NCBI GenBank assembly: GCA_016218085.1
Contig: JACREY010000012.1
Span: 524,355-588,354, forward strand
From: Ignavibacteriota bacterium
GTDB lineage: Bacteria > Bacteroidota > Ignavibacteria > Tepidaquicellales > Tepidaquicellaceae
Direction: 5' to 3'
DNA: 64,000 bases
Position 1 is the stretch's first letter; each line of letters begins with the position of its first letter. The position numbers were made by a program, and so were the translations under genes. This document shows positions 1 through 10,566 of the stretch, in pieces. The notes beneath the pieces are model-generated. The model worked only from the letters and a program-made list of their open reading frames with translations, made no database searches and was not told the origin of the DNA.

Positions 1-1
1 A

Positions 2-2383
2 ACACTTTTTAAAATTTTCAATAAAAAGAAGACATTAAGAGAGAATTTACTGAATCTTCCATCTCTGCCTACGGAAAATCTCAGAGAATGTCAAAAAAAT
101 GCTATTATAAATCTTGAGAAGTCTTTAAAAGAAAACCGACCCCGGGCGTTAATTCAAATGGCCACCGGATCCGGTAAAACATTCACAGCTATTACGAGTG
201 TATATCGCCTTTTAAAGCATGCAGGGGCAAATAAGGTATTATTCCTTGTTGATACGAAAAATTTAGGTGAACAGGCTGAACAGGAATTTCTGAAATATTT
301 GCCAACAGATGATAATAGAAAATTTTCCGAGTTGTATAATGTAAAAAGATTAAGTTCCTCATATATTCCTCCTGATTGCCAGGTTTATATAAGCACGATA
401 CAAAGATTATATTCGATTTTAAAAGGAGAGGAACTTGATGAATCAACTGAAGATATTAATCCTGCTGAAATATCATGGAAAATTAAACAGCCGGTTCCTG
501 TCGTTTATGATTCAAAAATTCCTATTGAATTTTTTGATTTCATCGTAATAGATGAGTGTCATCGTTCAATTTACAATTTATGGAAACAAGTCCTTGATTA
601 TTTCGACTCCTTCTTGATAGGTCTTACAGCTACTCCTGATAACAGGACTTTTGGCTTCTTCAATAAAAATATCGTTAGTGAATATACCCACGAACAAGCA
701 GTAGCAGATGGAGTGAATGTTGGTTATGATGTTTTCTTGATTGACACAAAAGTATCAAAAAAAGGCGGAAAAATTCCTTTCGGTGAATATATTGACAAAA
801 GAGATAGACTGACAAGAAAGAGAAGATGGGAACAGGTAGATGAAGAAATTGAATACACCAATAAAGAACTCGATGATAAAGTTGTTAATCCCGACCAGAT
901 AAGGACTATTATAATAACGTTCAGGGATAATATCAAAAATATTTATCCTGAAAGAATTAACGAAAAAGGTGAATATGAACTGCCAAAAACATTAATTTTC
1001 GCTAAAACAGATAGCCACGCTGATGATATTATTCAAATTGTCCGGGAAGAATTTGCAGAAGAAAACAAGTTTTGTAAAAAACTGACTTATAAAACGGAAG
1101 AAGATCCGAAATCTATTCTTGCTCAGTTCAGGAATGAATATTATCCAAGGATTGCAGTAACTGTCGATATGGTAGCCACAGGAACAGATGTAAAGCCATT
1201 GGAAATTCTTTTATTTATGCGTGATGTGAAATCGAAAAACTATTTTGAACAGATGAAAGGAAGGGGAACAAGGGTAATTTCTCTCGATGACCTGCGAAAA
1301 GTTTCACCCTCGGCGAAGATTATAAAAGATCATTTTGTAATTGTTGATGCAATAGGCGTTACAAAATCCCTTAAAACAGATAGTCGTCCTCTGGAAAGAA
1401 AGCCTACGGTTCCTCTCAAATCCTTGCTTGATGCAATTGCAGTAGGAGCAAAAGATGAAGATTTGTTCCTTTCATTATCAAATCGGCTTGCACGTTTATC
1501 GAAACAGGTTACTGAAAAAGAGAATAAGCAATTTGAAGAAAAAACCAAAGGGAAAACATTAAATACAGTAGTTAATGAATTATTAAACGCATACAATCCT
1601 GATGTCATTGAAGATACTGCAAGGAAAAAGTTCAAAGTTCCGGATGGAGATGAAATTGACGAAAAACAATTAAATGAAGTTCAGGAAGAATTGCAGGTTA
1701 AGGCAGCTTCGACATTTAATGGAGATTTAAATGAATTTATTGATAACGTCAGGAAAAACCACGAACAGATTTTAGATACACTTAATCCTGATAAAGTTAT
1801 TTTTGTGGGATGGGATGAGACTCAGAAAGAAAACGCTAAAGAAATATTAAAATCTTTCAGGCAGTATATTGAAGATAATAAAAATGAAATTATCGCACTT
1901 CAGATATTTTACAGCCAGCCTTTCAGAAGGCGCGAACTTACATTTGAGATAATCTCAGAACTTCTCGATAAAATCAAAAGCGAAAAACCAATCCTTTTGC
2001 CAAACAATGTATGGAGAGCATATGAAGCTCTGGGTAAGACAAAATATGAAAAACCGGAAAAAGAACTTGTAACACTTGTATCTTTAGTCAGAAACGTAAT
2101 CGGAATTGATAAAAGTCTAACGCCATTCGATAATATTGTAGATAAAAACTTCCAGACCTGGGTAATGAATATGCATAAGGGAAATGCTCCGAAGTTTAAT
2201 GAGGAACAAATGACCTGGCTGCATATGATTCGGGATCACATTAAAACATCGTTTCATATAGAAAAAAATGATTTTGAATATTCTCCTTTTGATTCAATCG
2301 GAGGATTGGGTAAAATGTGGCAGTTATTCGGTATTAAAACAGATGAAATAATAAATCAGTTAAACGAAACATTAGCGGCGTAA
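2..2383 (+). CDS. hsdR: Type I restriction enzyme, HsdR motor/nuclease subunit (5' partial)
   Basis: ATP-driven translocase and endonuclease subunit of a type I restriction-modification complex; it acts on unmethylated foreign DNA together with HsdM and HsdS. The frame is already open at base 2, so the true start and the N-terminal nuclease domain lie before the window. Visible helicase motifs are Walker A ATGSGKT (from 161), the DECH box VIDECHRS (about 545-568), LTATPD (about 623-640) and motif VI QMKGRGTR (about 1249-1272). The rest is the C-terminal helical region that contacts the methylase. Its partners in the window are hsdS (5953) and hsdM (15723), both far downstream, so the operon has been opened by inserted genes. 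The family is certain; the missing N-terminus cannot be judged. Confidence 0.93.
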   Translation, partial: TLFKIFNKKKTLRENLLNLPSLPTENLRECQKNAIINLEKSLKENRPRALIQMATGSGKTFTAITSVYRLLKHAGANKVLFLVDTKNLGEQAEQEFLKYLPTDDNRKFSELYNVKRLSSSYIPPDCQVYISTIQRLYSILKGEELDESTEDINPAEISWKIKQPVPVVYDSKIPIEFFDFIVIDECHRSIYNLWKQVLDYFDSFLIGLTATPDNRTFGFFNKNIVSEYTHEQAVADGVNVGYDVFLIDTKVSKKGGKIPFGEYIDKRDRLTRKRRWEQVDEEIEYTNKELDDKVVNPDQIRTIIITFRDNIKNIYPERINEKGEYELPKTLIFAKTDSHADDIIQIVREEFAEENKFCKKLTYKTEEDPKSILAQFRNEYYPRIAVTVDMVATGTDVKPLEILLFMRDVKSKNYFEQMKGRGTRVISLDDLRKVSPSAKIIKDHFVIVDAIGVTKSLKTDSRPLERKPTVPLKSLLDAIAVGAKDEDLFLSLSNRLARLSKQVTEKENKQFEEKTKGKTLNTVVNELLNAYNPDVIEDTARKKFKVPDGDEIDEKQLNEVQEELQVKAASTFNGDLNEFIDNVRKNHEQILDTLNPDKVIFVGWDETQKENAKEILKSFRQYIEDNKNEIIALQIFYSQPFRRRELTFEIISELLDKIKSEKPILLPNNVWRAYEALGKTKYEKPEKELVTLVSLVRNVIGIDKSLTPFDNIVDKNFQTWVMNMHKGNAPKFNEEQMTWLHMIRDHIKTSFHIEKNDFEYSPFDSIGGLGKMWQLFGIKTDEIINQLNETLAA

Positions 2384-2449
2384 AAAAGAGGCTTACATAA
2401 AAGTAATTTCCTTTTAAAACTAATATTACTTAATTCAATAAATTTTTTT

Positions 2450-4543
2450 ATGAAAACTGTATTACCTTTCAAATTTATTAGTGTAGAATCCCGAAAAGGC
2501 GGTGTCGGAAAAACAACTGCCGCTTTAAATTTAGCAAAAATATTTAAAAATAGCGGGTATGTTGTATTATTAATTGATATAGATATTACAGGAACAAATA
2601 TAATTTACGATTTAAGGTTTTCTTCTTTTTGGAAAGATGAAACAAACAGTTTAGAGTTGATTGAAGATGATATTATATTAGATAAATATTTAAAGGAAGG
2701 AGAATCTGATAAATACAAAGCAAATCTACTTGATATTTATGAAAGATTTTTTATGTGCGGAAAGGCATTGCCAGATTGGAAAATATCGGATAAAGTTGAA
2801 AAAAAAACTTTTTCAATAAAATTGAATAAAATAAATGTAATTGGGTCAGAAATATATAATGTTAATAATTCCGTTAATCCTAACAGGTTGATTTGTAATC
2901 CAAGTATTTTATTTGACGAATTACATTCATTTTGGTTTGTGGAGTTTTTAAAAGATATTTGCAAATCGTTTATAAATGTAACAAAAGGTGAAAAAACAGT
3001 TATTATTTTTGATAACTCACCTGGCTTTGTTGGTGTAAATCCAACAATCCAAGAATGGCTTACTGATGTTGGTCCTGAAATCAGTAAATTTTTAACAGTG
3101 ACTTCTTTGGATAAACAAGATTTAATTTCTTGTGAAAAAGCCATTGAGGAATTACAATTTATATATGAGTCAAAATATAATGCTGCAAAAGAATTTAGAA
3201 AAGCTAAATTAAACAAGAATCAAGATATTGATATTAAAAAGAATGAAGAAAATTTTTTTATTAGAATTGCATCTGATAGTTTGACAGATGAAATGAATTA
3301 TTATGAGCATGATGACAATAAAAAATTTATTAATGATCTTAATAAATATCAAGATTTTATCATTAATAAAGTTCCAAAATATTGGGGAAATTTAATAAAT
3401 TATGATTACGACATAACTAAAGCTACATTAGGTAACTCAAAAATTATTAACAAAATATTGAATAATGATTTTAAAAAAATATCAAAAAAATATGTCTATT
3501 TTGATAATTATATCAGTAATCAATTTATAGAATCATCGTTAACAAAGTCAACAAAACGAGGAGATAATTCAAAAAGATTAAGTTTGGCAATTACTAAAAT
3601 TGAAAATGATATAAAAAGAAAAACGTCAATTGAAGAATACAATTGGGAATACATTGATAAGTCCAAAAAATATTATCTTATTAATAATAAGATTAATTTT
3701 TTACAAGTAAAATTAACCGAAGTAATTGAAAAACTAAATTTATATAATTATCCTGAAATATCGGGATTAATAGAAAATGATTGGTATCCTAAGGCTCCTT
3801 TCGAAACTGTAAAACAATATTTATCGGAATTGTCATTTGACAGAGAATATTATTATGAAGATATCGAATTAAATGAAATGGATAGTGAAAGAATGTATAA
3901 TCAATTTATTAATATCGAAAATATTATTAATGAAAGAATAAGCATTAAATCGAGAAATATTTTTCTTAATAATTTTGAATATTTATTCTCTTTTAAAACT
4001 TTAATATTTATATTCTTAGCTCCTATTGGTCGAAGATACCCTATTTATGAGGAATTTATTGAATTATTTACAGTCTTATTATCGTATCAAATTAATAAAT
4101 TTATTAAATTAACTGAGAGTGAAAAAAAGATTGTATCATTGCAGAAATTTCTCGCAAACGAAATAATGAAAGATGATGATATTAAGAATTATGAATTAAA
4201 GTTTCTATTCCATGGATATCGCAATTATTCTGGAGATAAAGAATCATTTATTTCTGAATTTTATAATGCATTTTGTAAAGCTCAATCAAGATTAATAGAT
4301 TTAGATAATGATTTTGGCTTTTTAATTTATGTTATAAGAAAAGCAACATTTGAAAATAAAAACGAAGAACTAAAGATCTTTCCTTATATAAGAGATATTT
4401 TAAATGCTGTTATTATTAATAAGACAGTTTCTCGTTCAGAAGCAAGAAAATCAGTAGAAAAAGGATTTGCAAGTGCCAAATATATGGCTAATTTTGAGGA
4501 TGTTTTAAAAGATATTCTTAAACGATGGGAGGTAAAATTATGA
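2450..4543 (+). CDS. ParA/MinD-like P-loop ATPase, 697 aa
   Basis: The N-terminus carries a deviant Walker A motif, KGGVGKTT, near residues 17-24, then a switch-type LIDIDITGTN and, near residue 188, DNSPGF, as in ParA/MinD ATPases. Those proteins are usually about 250-300 aa. Here roughly 450 further residues follow, rich in Lys, Asn, Ile and Tyr and without a domain I recognise. It starts 66 bp after hsdR and its stop overlaps the next start (ATGA at 4540), so it is translationally coupled to the HD-domain gene. Composition is more AT-rich than the nos genes later in the window, which fits horizontal acquisition. Its position inside a type I RM locus suggests a defence role; that is inference. 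A plasmid partition role is less likely because no ParB is present. Confidence 0.75.
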   Translation: MKTVLPFKFISVESRKGGVGKTTAALNLAKIFKNSGYVVLLIDIDITGTNIIYDLRFSSFWKDETNSLELIEDDIILDKYLKEGESDKYKANLLDIYERFFMCGKALPDWKISDKVEKKTFSIKLNKINVIGSEIYNVNNSVNPNRLICNPSILFDELHSFWFVEFLKDICKSFINVTKGEKTVIIFDNSPGFVGVNPTIQEWLTDVGPEISKFLTVTSLDKQDLISCEKAIEELQFIYESKYNAAKEFRKAKLNKNQDIDIKKNEENFFIRIASDSLTDEMNYYEHDDNKKFINDLNKYQDFIINKVPKYWGNLINYDYDITKATLGNSKIINKILNNDFKKISKKYVYFDNYISNQFIESSLTKSTKRGDNSKRLSLAITKIENDIKRKTSIEEYNWEYIDKSKKYYLINNKINFLQVKLTEVIEKLNLYNYPEISGLIENDWYPKAPFETVKQYLSELSFDREYYYEDIELNEMDSERMYNQFINIENIINERISIKSRNIFLNNFEYLFSFKTLIFIFLAPIGRRYPIYEEFIELFTVLLSYQINKFIKLTESEKKIVSLQKFLANEIMKDDDIKNYELKFLFHGYRNYSGDKESFISEFYNAFCKAQSRLIDLDNDFGFLIYVIRKATFENKNEELKIFPYIRDILNAVIINKTVSRSEARKSVEKGFASAKYMANFEDVLKDILKRWEVKL
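4527..4532 (+). promoter_or_regulatory. Ribosome binding site deciding the HD-protein start
   Basis: GGGAGG lies seven bases before the ATG at 4540, inside the last codons of the ParA-like gene. It also covers the last base of the alternative ATG at 4525, so it favours 4540 as the true start. Confidence 0.7.
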
Positions 4544-5901
4544 AGTCGAAACTATTATCATTTTGTTATGATGATTTTGTTGATCTTGAATCAATAAAAA
4601 ATATTTATCCACATAATTTTTTCCCATATATTTCAATTAATCATGTTAACTATAGAAGATTAGAGGATATTTATTATAAAAAAGGCTCTTTAAATCTTAT
4701 TCAGAGTGCATTTTATGAATTACATAAAAGAGTTGGGGATAAATACTATAAGATGGTGTATCCGAAACAAAGTTCAGCATTAAATTTTTCAATACGGTCA
4801 TTTCCCTCTTATAAATTTCTTTTACCTCAGGTATTAGCTGATGATTGGCTTGCAATTGTAGGATGGCATAAAAAATTTAATAGAGACCATGCCCTCCATC
4901 AACCCATGACAGCTTATATAGTATATCAATTATTAGGTGGTGGTAATGAGAATATTTCGATTCAAATTGGCGAGAAAACATTGTTAGAATGGTGTGTTGA
5001 TAAATTATTGGATTGGGATAAAACAAAATATTTAAAGGAATATTTAATAAACATTGGAGTAGAAAGGAAGAATATTTTTTTAAGTAATGATAAAGATAAT
5101 CTTTTGAATAAGTTTTTTTGGAGGTCTTTATTTTTTGAAGTAGCAATGGTTACAGCCATTTTTCACGATATTGGGTATCCCTGGCAATATATAAACAGTT
5201 TAAATAATAAATTAAGCCCTGCAGATTTTTCTTCTGATAATTCATTTGCAAACGCAGAGCATATATTCAAAAATTTCAGGAATCGTTTAATCTTATATCC
5301 TTTAAACGGATATAAATCATTAAAAAACGACGTTCCATCTAATTATTATGATAAGTTGTTAAAACTTATTTCTAAAGCCCTATCAGAAACTCATGGTTTT
5401 CCTGGCGCACTTGGATTTCTTTATTTAAATGACATTATTAGAGAATATCCTAATAATAGAGAATTACCATTCCATCAGTTTTGTGTCGAATGGGCAGCAG
5501 TTGGTATCATGATGCATGATTTGTGTAAAATTTATCATGGCAAAAATGAGGAAGAAATACCGGAGAACTATCATATGCGATTGGAGTTTGACAAAGATCC
5601 TCTATCTTGTATTATTACGTTAGCGGATATTATTGAAGAGTTTCAAAGACCTAATGTGACTTTTAAAACAAATTATGATCATAGTATATTTAAATATCCC
5701 TCTTTATGCAAAAAATCGGAGATTTTCTGTGATAATGATAACTTAAATATCACATTTAAATATGAAGATGAAAAAGCTGCCAGTCTAAAAAAATTGTATT
5801 TAAAAAAAGAAGCAAAAGAATATTTTGATAATAACTATGGATATATAGATTTATCAAGTATAGGAATAAAAAATGTAATTGTAAATGCTGTTGTTGATTA
5901 A
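4540..5901 (+). CDS. HD-domain (metal-dependent phosphohydrolase-like) protein
   Basis: I chose the ATG at 4540 over the in-frame ATG at 4525. A GGGAGG ribosome site (4527-4532) precedes 4540, and the ATGA overlap with the upstream stop is typical of coupling. The protein (453 aa from here) shows HD-family signatures: an early His cluster RDHALHQP near residue 113, the diagnostic AIFHDIGYPW near residue 208, a later SETHGFPGA near residue 285, and MMHDLCKIYH near residue 328. HD enzymes cleave nucleotides, cyclic nucleotides or nucleic acids; the substrate here is unknown. Coupling to the ParA-like ATPase suggests a sensor/ATPase plus effector pair. The ligand set looks complete, but I cannot verify the fold. 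Confidence 0.7.
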   Translation: MKSKLLSFCYDDFVDLESIKNIYPHNFFPYISINHVNYRRLEDIYYKKGSLNLIQSAFYELHKRVGDKYYKMVYPKQSSALNFSIRSFPSYKFLLPQVLADDWLAIVGWHKKFNRDHALHQPMTAYIVYQLLGGGNENISIQIGEKTLLEWCVDKLLDWDKTKYLKEYLINIGVERKNIFLSNDKDNLLNKFFWRSLFFEVAMVTAIFHDIGYPWQYINSLNNKLSPADFSSDNSFANAEHIFKNFRNRLILYPLNGYKSLKNDVPSNYYDKLLKLISKALSETHGFPGALGFLYLNDIIREYPNNRELPFHQFCVEWAAVGIMMHDLCKIYHGKNEEEIPENYHMRLEFDKDPLSCIITLADIIEEFQRPNVTFKTNYDHSIFKYPSLCKKSEIFCDNDNLNITFKYEDEKAASLKKLYLKKEAKEYFDNNYGYIDLSSIGIKNVIVNAVVD

Positions 5902-5952
5902 ACAAAGGATTCAAAAACATTTATACCGATTATATAAAAAAGTATTAAAAAT

Positions 5953-7149
5953 ATGGAACTGAAGATTTTAGAACAGGTATGTTTATTTTCTAAAGGAAAA
6001 AAACCAAAAAAACTTTCAAAAGAAAAGAGTAAAGATTTGTGCGTTCCTTATATAAATATTAAAGCATTTGAGAAAGGGATTATTGACGAATATACCGATG
6101 GTGAAAAATGTAACTTATGCAATAATGGCGATTTATTAATGGTTTGGGATGGGGCAAGAGCCGGATTGACAGGGAAAGCAAAAAAAGGAGCAATAGGTTC
6201 AACACTTATGAAAATTGAACCTAAAGAAGGTTTGTCTAAAGAATATCTTTTTTATTTTCTTAAATCTTTATATGAAAAAATAAATTCAAATCCTCGCGGA
6301 GTTGGCATTCCTCATGTCGAACCATCTTTGCTTTGGAGTTCAAAAATAGTTATACCATCAATTTCATTGCAAAACAAAATCGTAGAAAAAATAGAAGAAC
6401 TTTTTAGTGAGCTTGATAATGGAATAGAAGAACTGAAAAAAGTTAAGGAACAATTAAAAGTCTACCGCCAGTCCGTCCTCTCTGCCGCCTTCTCTGGAAA
6501 ATTGACAAATACAAATTTGAAAAATGGAGAATTACAGAAAGAAATGATAGAAGTAAAATTAGGAGATCATGCTTTTATAACAAAACTTGCTGGTTTTGAA
6601 TTCACTAAGTATGTTAAATATAAGGAAAAAGGTGATATACCTGTTATTAGAGCCCAAAATGTTTCTAAAATCGGATTTATAGAAAGGAATTTTATCTATG
6701 TAGATAGAGGTATTATGGAAAAACTTCCGAGATCGAGAGTTTATGGCGGTGAGATATTAATGGTATTTGTTGGTGCTGGTTTAGGAAATGTAGGTATAGT
6801 TCCATTTAATAAGGAGTATTTTTTAGGACCTAATGTTGCCAAAATAGTTTTGAGGAATGAATATTATAATAAGTTTATACTTTATTACTTATCTTCTATT
6901 GTGGGTTTTGGGAATGTATTAAAAAAGTCAAAGGCCACAGCTCAAGGTTCAATTTCAATGGCAAATATTAGGGAGGTATATGTTCCATTTGTTTCGTTTG
7001 AAGATCAACAAAAAATCGTAAAAGAAATCGAAAAACGGCTCTCGGTATGCGATAAAATGGAAGAAACAATAAAAACCTCTTTAGCACAATCCGAATCTCT
7101 CCGCCAGAGCATCTTAAAACAAGCCTTCGAAGGGAAATTAATAAGATAA
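5953..7149 (+). CDS. hsdS: Type I restriction-modification specificity subunit HsdS
   Basis: DNA-recognition subunit of the type I complex. At 398 aa it has the usual full length and two-half architecture: a first target recognition domain (about residues 1-130, ending with VGIPHVEP), a central helical spacer with LKVYRQSVLSAAFSGKL (about 172-188), a second recognition domain (about 200-330), and a distal spacer ending SLRQSILKQAFEGKLIR. The two spacers are the internal repeats that allow domain swapping in this family. A second copy of the distal spacer occurs at 10567-10716, after the helicase. It is separated from hsdR by the ParA/HD pair and from hsdM by eight kilobases. It looks intact. 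Confidence 0.92.
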   Translation: MELKILEQVCLFSKGKKPKKLSKEKSKDLCVPYINIKAFEKGIIDEYTDGEKCNLCNNGDLLMVWDGARAGLTGKAKKGAIGSTLMKIEPKEGLSKEYLFYFLKSLYEKINSNPRGVGIPHVEPSLLWSSKIVIPSISLQNKIVEKIEELFSELDNGIEELKKVKEQLKVYRQSVLSAAFSGKLTNTNLKNGELQKEMIEVKLGDHAFITKLAGFEFTKYVKYKEKGDIPVIRAQNVSKIGFIERNFIYVDRGIMEKLPRSRVYGGEILMVFVGAGLGNVGIVPFNKEYFLGPNVAKIVLRNEYYNKFILYYLSSIVGFGNVLKKSKATAQGSISMANIREVYVPFVSFEDQQKIVKEIEKRLSVCDKMEETIKTSLAQSESLRQSILKQAFEGKLIR

Positions 7150-7159
7150 TACATAAATT

Positions 7160-10100
7160 ATGCTAAAATCTATTTTACAAAATGATTTTTCCAGAACTCA
7201 GGAGAACGAAATGTTTCGTGAGTTTAAAAATATTCTGCAAAACGAATATGGAAAAAAAGAAGACTATATATATTTAATAGGTAATATTATAATAAAAAAC
7301 GGTCCCTTCAGAAGCGAAATAGATGCCATCTTATTGAAAAAAAATGCAGTAATTATTATCGATTTTAAGGATAATGGAGGAAAGTTGAATTTTAGTTTAG
7401 ATGAAGATTGGAAGATGGAAGATAACATTGTAAAAGGAGGAAGTCATAAAAACCCATTTCATCAAATAAGGTCTTATAAGGCAAATTTATATCATTATCT
7501 GGATGATAATAAAGAAAATTTTTTAAACAAAGGTAATGTTCAGGATTTCACACATATTAATGGATTAGTTTTATTTAGAAGAAATATTGTTTTTGACAGG
7601 AATGAATTACCGGGTAAAATAAGACCATGGTTTCATATTTGTGATATGAATACTGTCATTGGGAAAATAAATGATATCGCCTCACCGAAAATAAACATAG
7701 AAAAATCTGAATATGAAAATCTACTAAGTTTATCGAAAATTGACTTAAAAGTAGAAGAATCTAAACCACCTGTGGTTTTAACTCCGGTTTACGAGCAAAA
7801 AAATGTAAAAAACACAACTGAAGAAAAAATTCTGGATTACTATATGAGCTGTCTTGAGCAAGAGCAATTAAAGCAGCTTCAGTTAATCGCTAAAAAAGAT
7901 GGGAATGGTGTATTTGAGAAATCAAATAATTTTCGATATTTAAATGGTAATATTTATGAATTATTTTCCGGAGTTGAAACTGAACTAAATGCAATATTAA
8001 ATGATGATTTAAAGAATTTTATTGATAGAGAAAATCAAAAGGCAAATCCGAGATCGTTATTCTGCGGATATTCCATTTTCTCAAAAAGTAATAATGGGAA
8101 TGAATATATATATCCGGCTTTTTATTGCCAATTAAAATATAATACCCAAACAAATAAATACGAAAGATCTTCGTTAGGTGATTGTTTTTTTAATAAAGCT
8201 CTGTTATTAAATCTTGGTTATAATGATAGAGAAGAAATTGAAAGTATTAGTAACTTAATTGATTCTTTGGGTTTATTTGAAGATAAAATTAAAAAGTTGA
8301 AAGAAATAATTTCATCTTCTCAAAATGTAAGCATTACTTTAAATTCTGATTCGATATTGTTTTTTAGTGAGACATCTTCGACAATATACAATTTACTTAA
8401 AGAGCTTGGAGAAAATGGATTATCGAGAGATTTTGTAATTAATAGGCTAATAATGGAAACACCTGCGAAATATTTAACAGGTAACTTAAAACCAATTAAT
8501 AATAAAAGTATTAACTCTCCTTTTCCTATTTTAGAGATTTTTAGATTAAATAACTCGCAGGAGGAGGCTGTTTCAAAATGTTTAAATAATGATTTTACTG
8601 TCATAACCGGGCCCCCGGGAACTGGAAAATCGCAGGTGATTTTGAATATAATAGCAAACGCTGTTTATGAGAATAAAACAGTTTTGTTTGCAAGTAAAAA
8701 TAACAAGGCCGTAGATGTTGTAATTGAAAGAATGTTAAATGAAGTATTAATAGAGTCAAATTTGCGGAATACAATTATAAGGTTAGGGAATAAGGAAGTA
8801 ATTAGAGAGGAAATTGATAAATTGGTTGCTTTGTCAAACCAATTAAACGACCAAAATATATCATATGAATCAGAAACAATTAATGGCTTAAATATTCTCC
8901 TTAAAAAGGTAAATGAGGAAATAAATATAATTAATAACAATATTGCTGATTCACATAATTATTTAGACAAAATAGATTACCTTCTTACTTTAGAGAATGT
9001 CATTTACTCTGCATTTTTTAACAGGGAAAAATATGAATTAGGAATTGAAGAAATAGAATTTGTAATTGAAGAAATTAAGAAACTTATTGATAGTAATTCG
9101 GGCTTATTGAAAAAAATATTAATAAAATTATTCAAATTCTGTTTTAAGAAAAAATATTTTAATAAATATATTTTATTTAAATCAAAACTACCTGTTAGCA
9201 TTAGAGATTATTACGAACGCGAAAAATCCATGAATATGCGTTTTTCGTTTCAAGATTTATTAGAAAGAATAGATTATCTGAAAGTCGTCAAGCAAACCGA
9301 AATTGAAATAAAAAAGATAATAAATTTCATTTTAGAAAAGATTATTGTTGAAGATGAAAAATTATTTAATATTAATGAAGCAAAAAATTTAATAATTAAC
9401 TACATAGAAAATCAAAAAACGAATCTTTTCGATAAACATTCTGAGAAAATTAAATTATCGAGAAATATATTTGCTGAGAAAATTAAAGAAAAAATTAGTA
9501 GTAATAATTTTAATAATATCATTACTAAGTATATAAGCAATATAAGAAAATTTAACAGAATAGATGGGGAAGATATACCAAATGATCAATTTAGCCAGTT
9601 CATGACTCAGTGGGAGGAAAACGCTGAAAACCTGGTTAAGAATCTTCCGGTTTGGACTGTTACAAGCCTTTCAGCGCGTAATGGTATTCCACTTAAAGAT
9701 AAAATATTTGATTTACTTGTAATTGACGAAGCATCTCAGTGTGACATACCCTCAGCAATTCCATTATTTTATCGGGCAAAAAAAATATGCATTCTGGGAG
9801 ATGATATGCAATTAAGACATATACCGGGAATAAAAGAGTCAGAAGATAAAGAAATAGCAGTAAGTTGTGGAATATCTGCAATTGGTGGTAGATATACAAA
9901 ATACTCATTATATGATATTAGTGAAATTTTAATGAAAAAATCAAATGAGAGGATTTATTTCTTAGATGAGCATTTCAGAAGCCATGAAAATATAATGAAA
10001 TTCTCAAATGAATATTTTTATTTACCTAAAAAAGGGAGAGAAATGGTAAATAAAACTATTCCATCAACATTAATATATCCAAAGCAGGGCATATTTTGGG

Positions 10101-10552
10101 TCGATGTAATCGGGGGGGATGAAGTAATTGACAAATACAATAAAAACGAAATTGATAAGTGCATAGAGCTTTATAAACATTTGAAAAAAAATCAGATAAA
10201 TGATGAGACTACTTATGGAATTGCAACCCCTTTTAGAAACCAGGCAAATAAAATAGCGAAAAAACTAATAGACGTCAGAATTAATACAAAAGATACAATT
10301 AATGTTCTTGGTAATACAGTTCATGTATTCCAGGGAGATGAAAGAGATCTAATTTTACTTTCCTTAGTTGTATCCAACAATGCCACCTTAAGTATGGTCA
10401 ATTTTATTAATTATGTTTCTATACAATTATTAAATGTAGGAATATCAAGGGGCCGAAGTGCTGTATTTGTTGTTGGAGATAAAAAATTCTGTAAAAAGTC
10501 GGGGGGATTATTGAAAAATTTGGCGGATTATACCGAGGATTATAGTTTTTAA
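7160..10552 (+). CDS. NERD-domain plus superfamily 1 (Upf1/Dna2-like) helicase, 1130 aa
   Basis: The N-terminus (about residues 15-130) looks like a NERD/PD-(D/E)XK nuclease-related domain: GPFRSEIDAILL followed by VIIIDFKD gives the D...(D/E)xK pattern. The helicase core follows: Walker A GPPGTGKS near residue 484, motif II DEASQCDIPSA near 855 with GDDMQL after it, EHFRSHENI near 936, ATPFRNQ near 1030, VFQGDERDL near 1056 and VGISRGRSAVFV near 1095, in the order of SF1B helicases with the DEAsQ signature. A charged insertion sits between motif Ia and II. It starts 10 bp after hsdS, and a duplicated hsdS tail follows its stop, so it looks like a cassette captured at the end of hsdS. Helicases of this type are common in defence islands; the exact role is unknown. 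Confidence 0.85.
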   Translation: MLKSILQNDFSRTQENEMFREFKNILQNEYGKKEDYIYLIGNIIIKNGPFRSEIDAILLKKNAVIIIDFKDNGGKLNFSLDEDWKMEDNIVKGGSHKNPFHQIRSYKANLYHYLDDNKENFLNKGNVQDFTHINGLVLFRRNIVFDRNELPGKIRPWFHICDMNTVIGKINDIASPKINIEKSEYENLLSLSKIDLKVEESKPPVVLTPVYEQKNVKNTTEEKILDYYMSCLEQEQLKQLQLIAKKDGNGVFEKSNNFRYLNGNIYELFSGVETELNAILNDDLKNFIDRENQKANPRSLFCGYSIFSKSNNGNEYIYPAFYCQLKYNTQTNKYERSSLGDCFFNKALLLNLGYNDREEIESISNLIDSLGLFEDKIKKLKEIISSSQNVSITLNSDSILFFSETSSTIYNLLKELGENGLSRDFVINRLIMETPAKYLTGNLKPINNKSINSPFPILEIFRLNNSQEEAVSKCLNNDFTVITGPPGTGKSQVILNIIANAVYENKTVLFASKNNKAVDVVIERMLNEVLIESNLRNTIIRLGNKEVIREEIDKLVALSNQLNDQNISYESETINGLNILLKKVNEEINIINNNIADSHNYLDKIDYLLTLENVIYSAFFNREKYELGIEEIEFVIEEIKKLIDSNSGLLKKILIKLFKFCFKKKYFNKYILFKSKLPVSIRDYYEREKSMNMRFSFQDLLERIDYLKVVKQTEIEIKKIINFILEKIIVEDEKLFNINEAKNLIINYIENQKTNLFDKHSEKIKLSRNIFAEKIKEKISSNNFNNIITKYISNIRKFNRIDGEDIPNDQFSQFMTQWEENAENLVKNLPVWTVTSLSARNGIPLKDKIFDLLVIDEASQCDIPSAIPLFYRAKKICILGDDMQLRHIPGIKESEDKEIAVSCGISAIGGRYTKYSLYDISEILMKKSNERIYFLDEHFRSHENIMKFSNEYFYLPKKGREMVNKTIPSTLIYPKQGIFWVDVIGGDEVIDKYNKNEIDKCIELYKHLKKNQINDETTYGIATPFRNQANKIAKKLIDVRINTKDTINVLGNTVHVFQGDERDLILLSLVVSNNATLSMVNFINYVSIQLLNVGISRGRSAVFVVGDKKFCKKSGGLLKNLADYTEDYSF

Positions 10553-10566
10553 TAAATTTCAAATAT

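Noticed and set aside
2450..4543. Plasmid partition locus (ParA)
   Set aside because: No ParB, no centromere-like repeats, and the protein is far longer than ParA.
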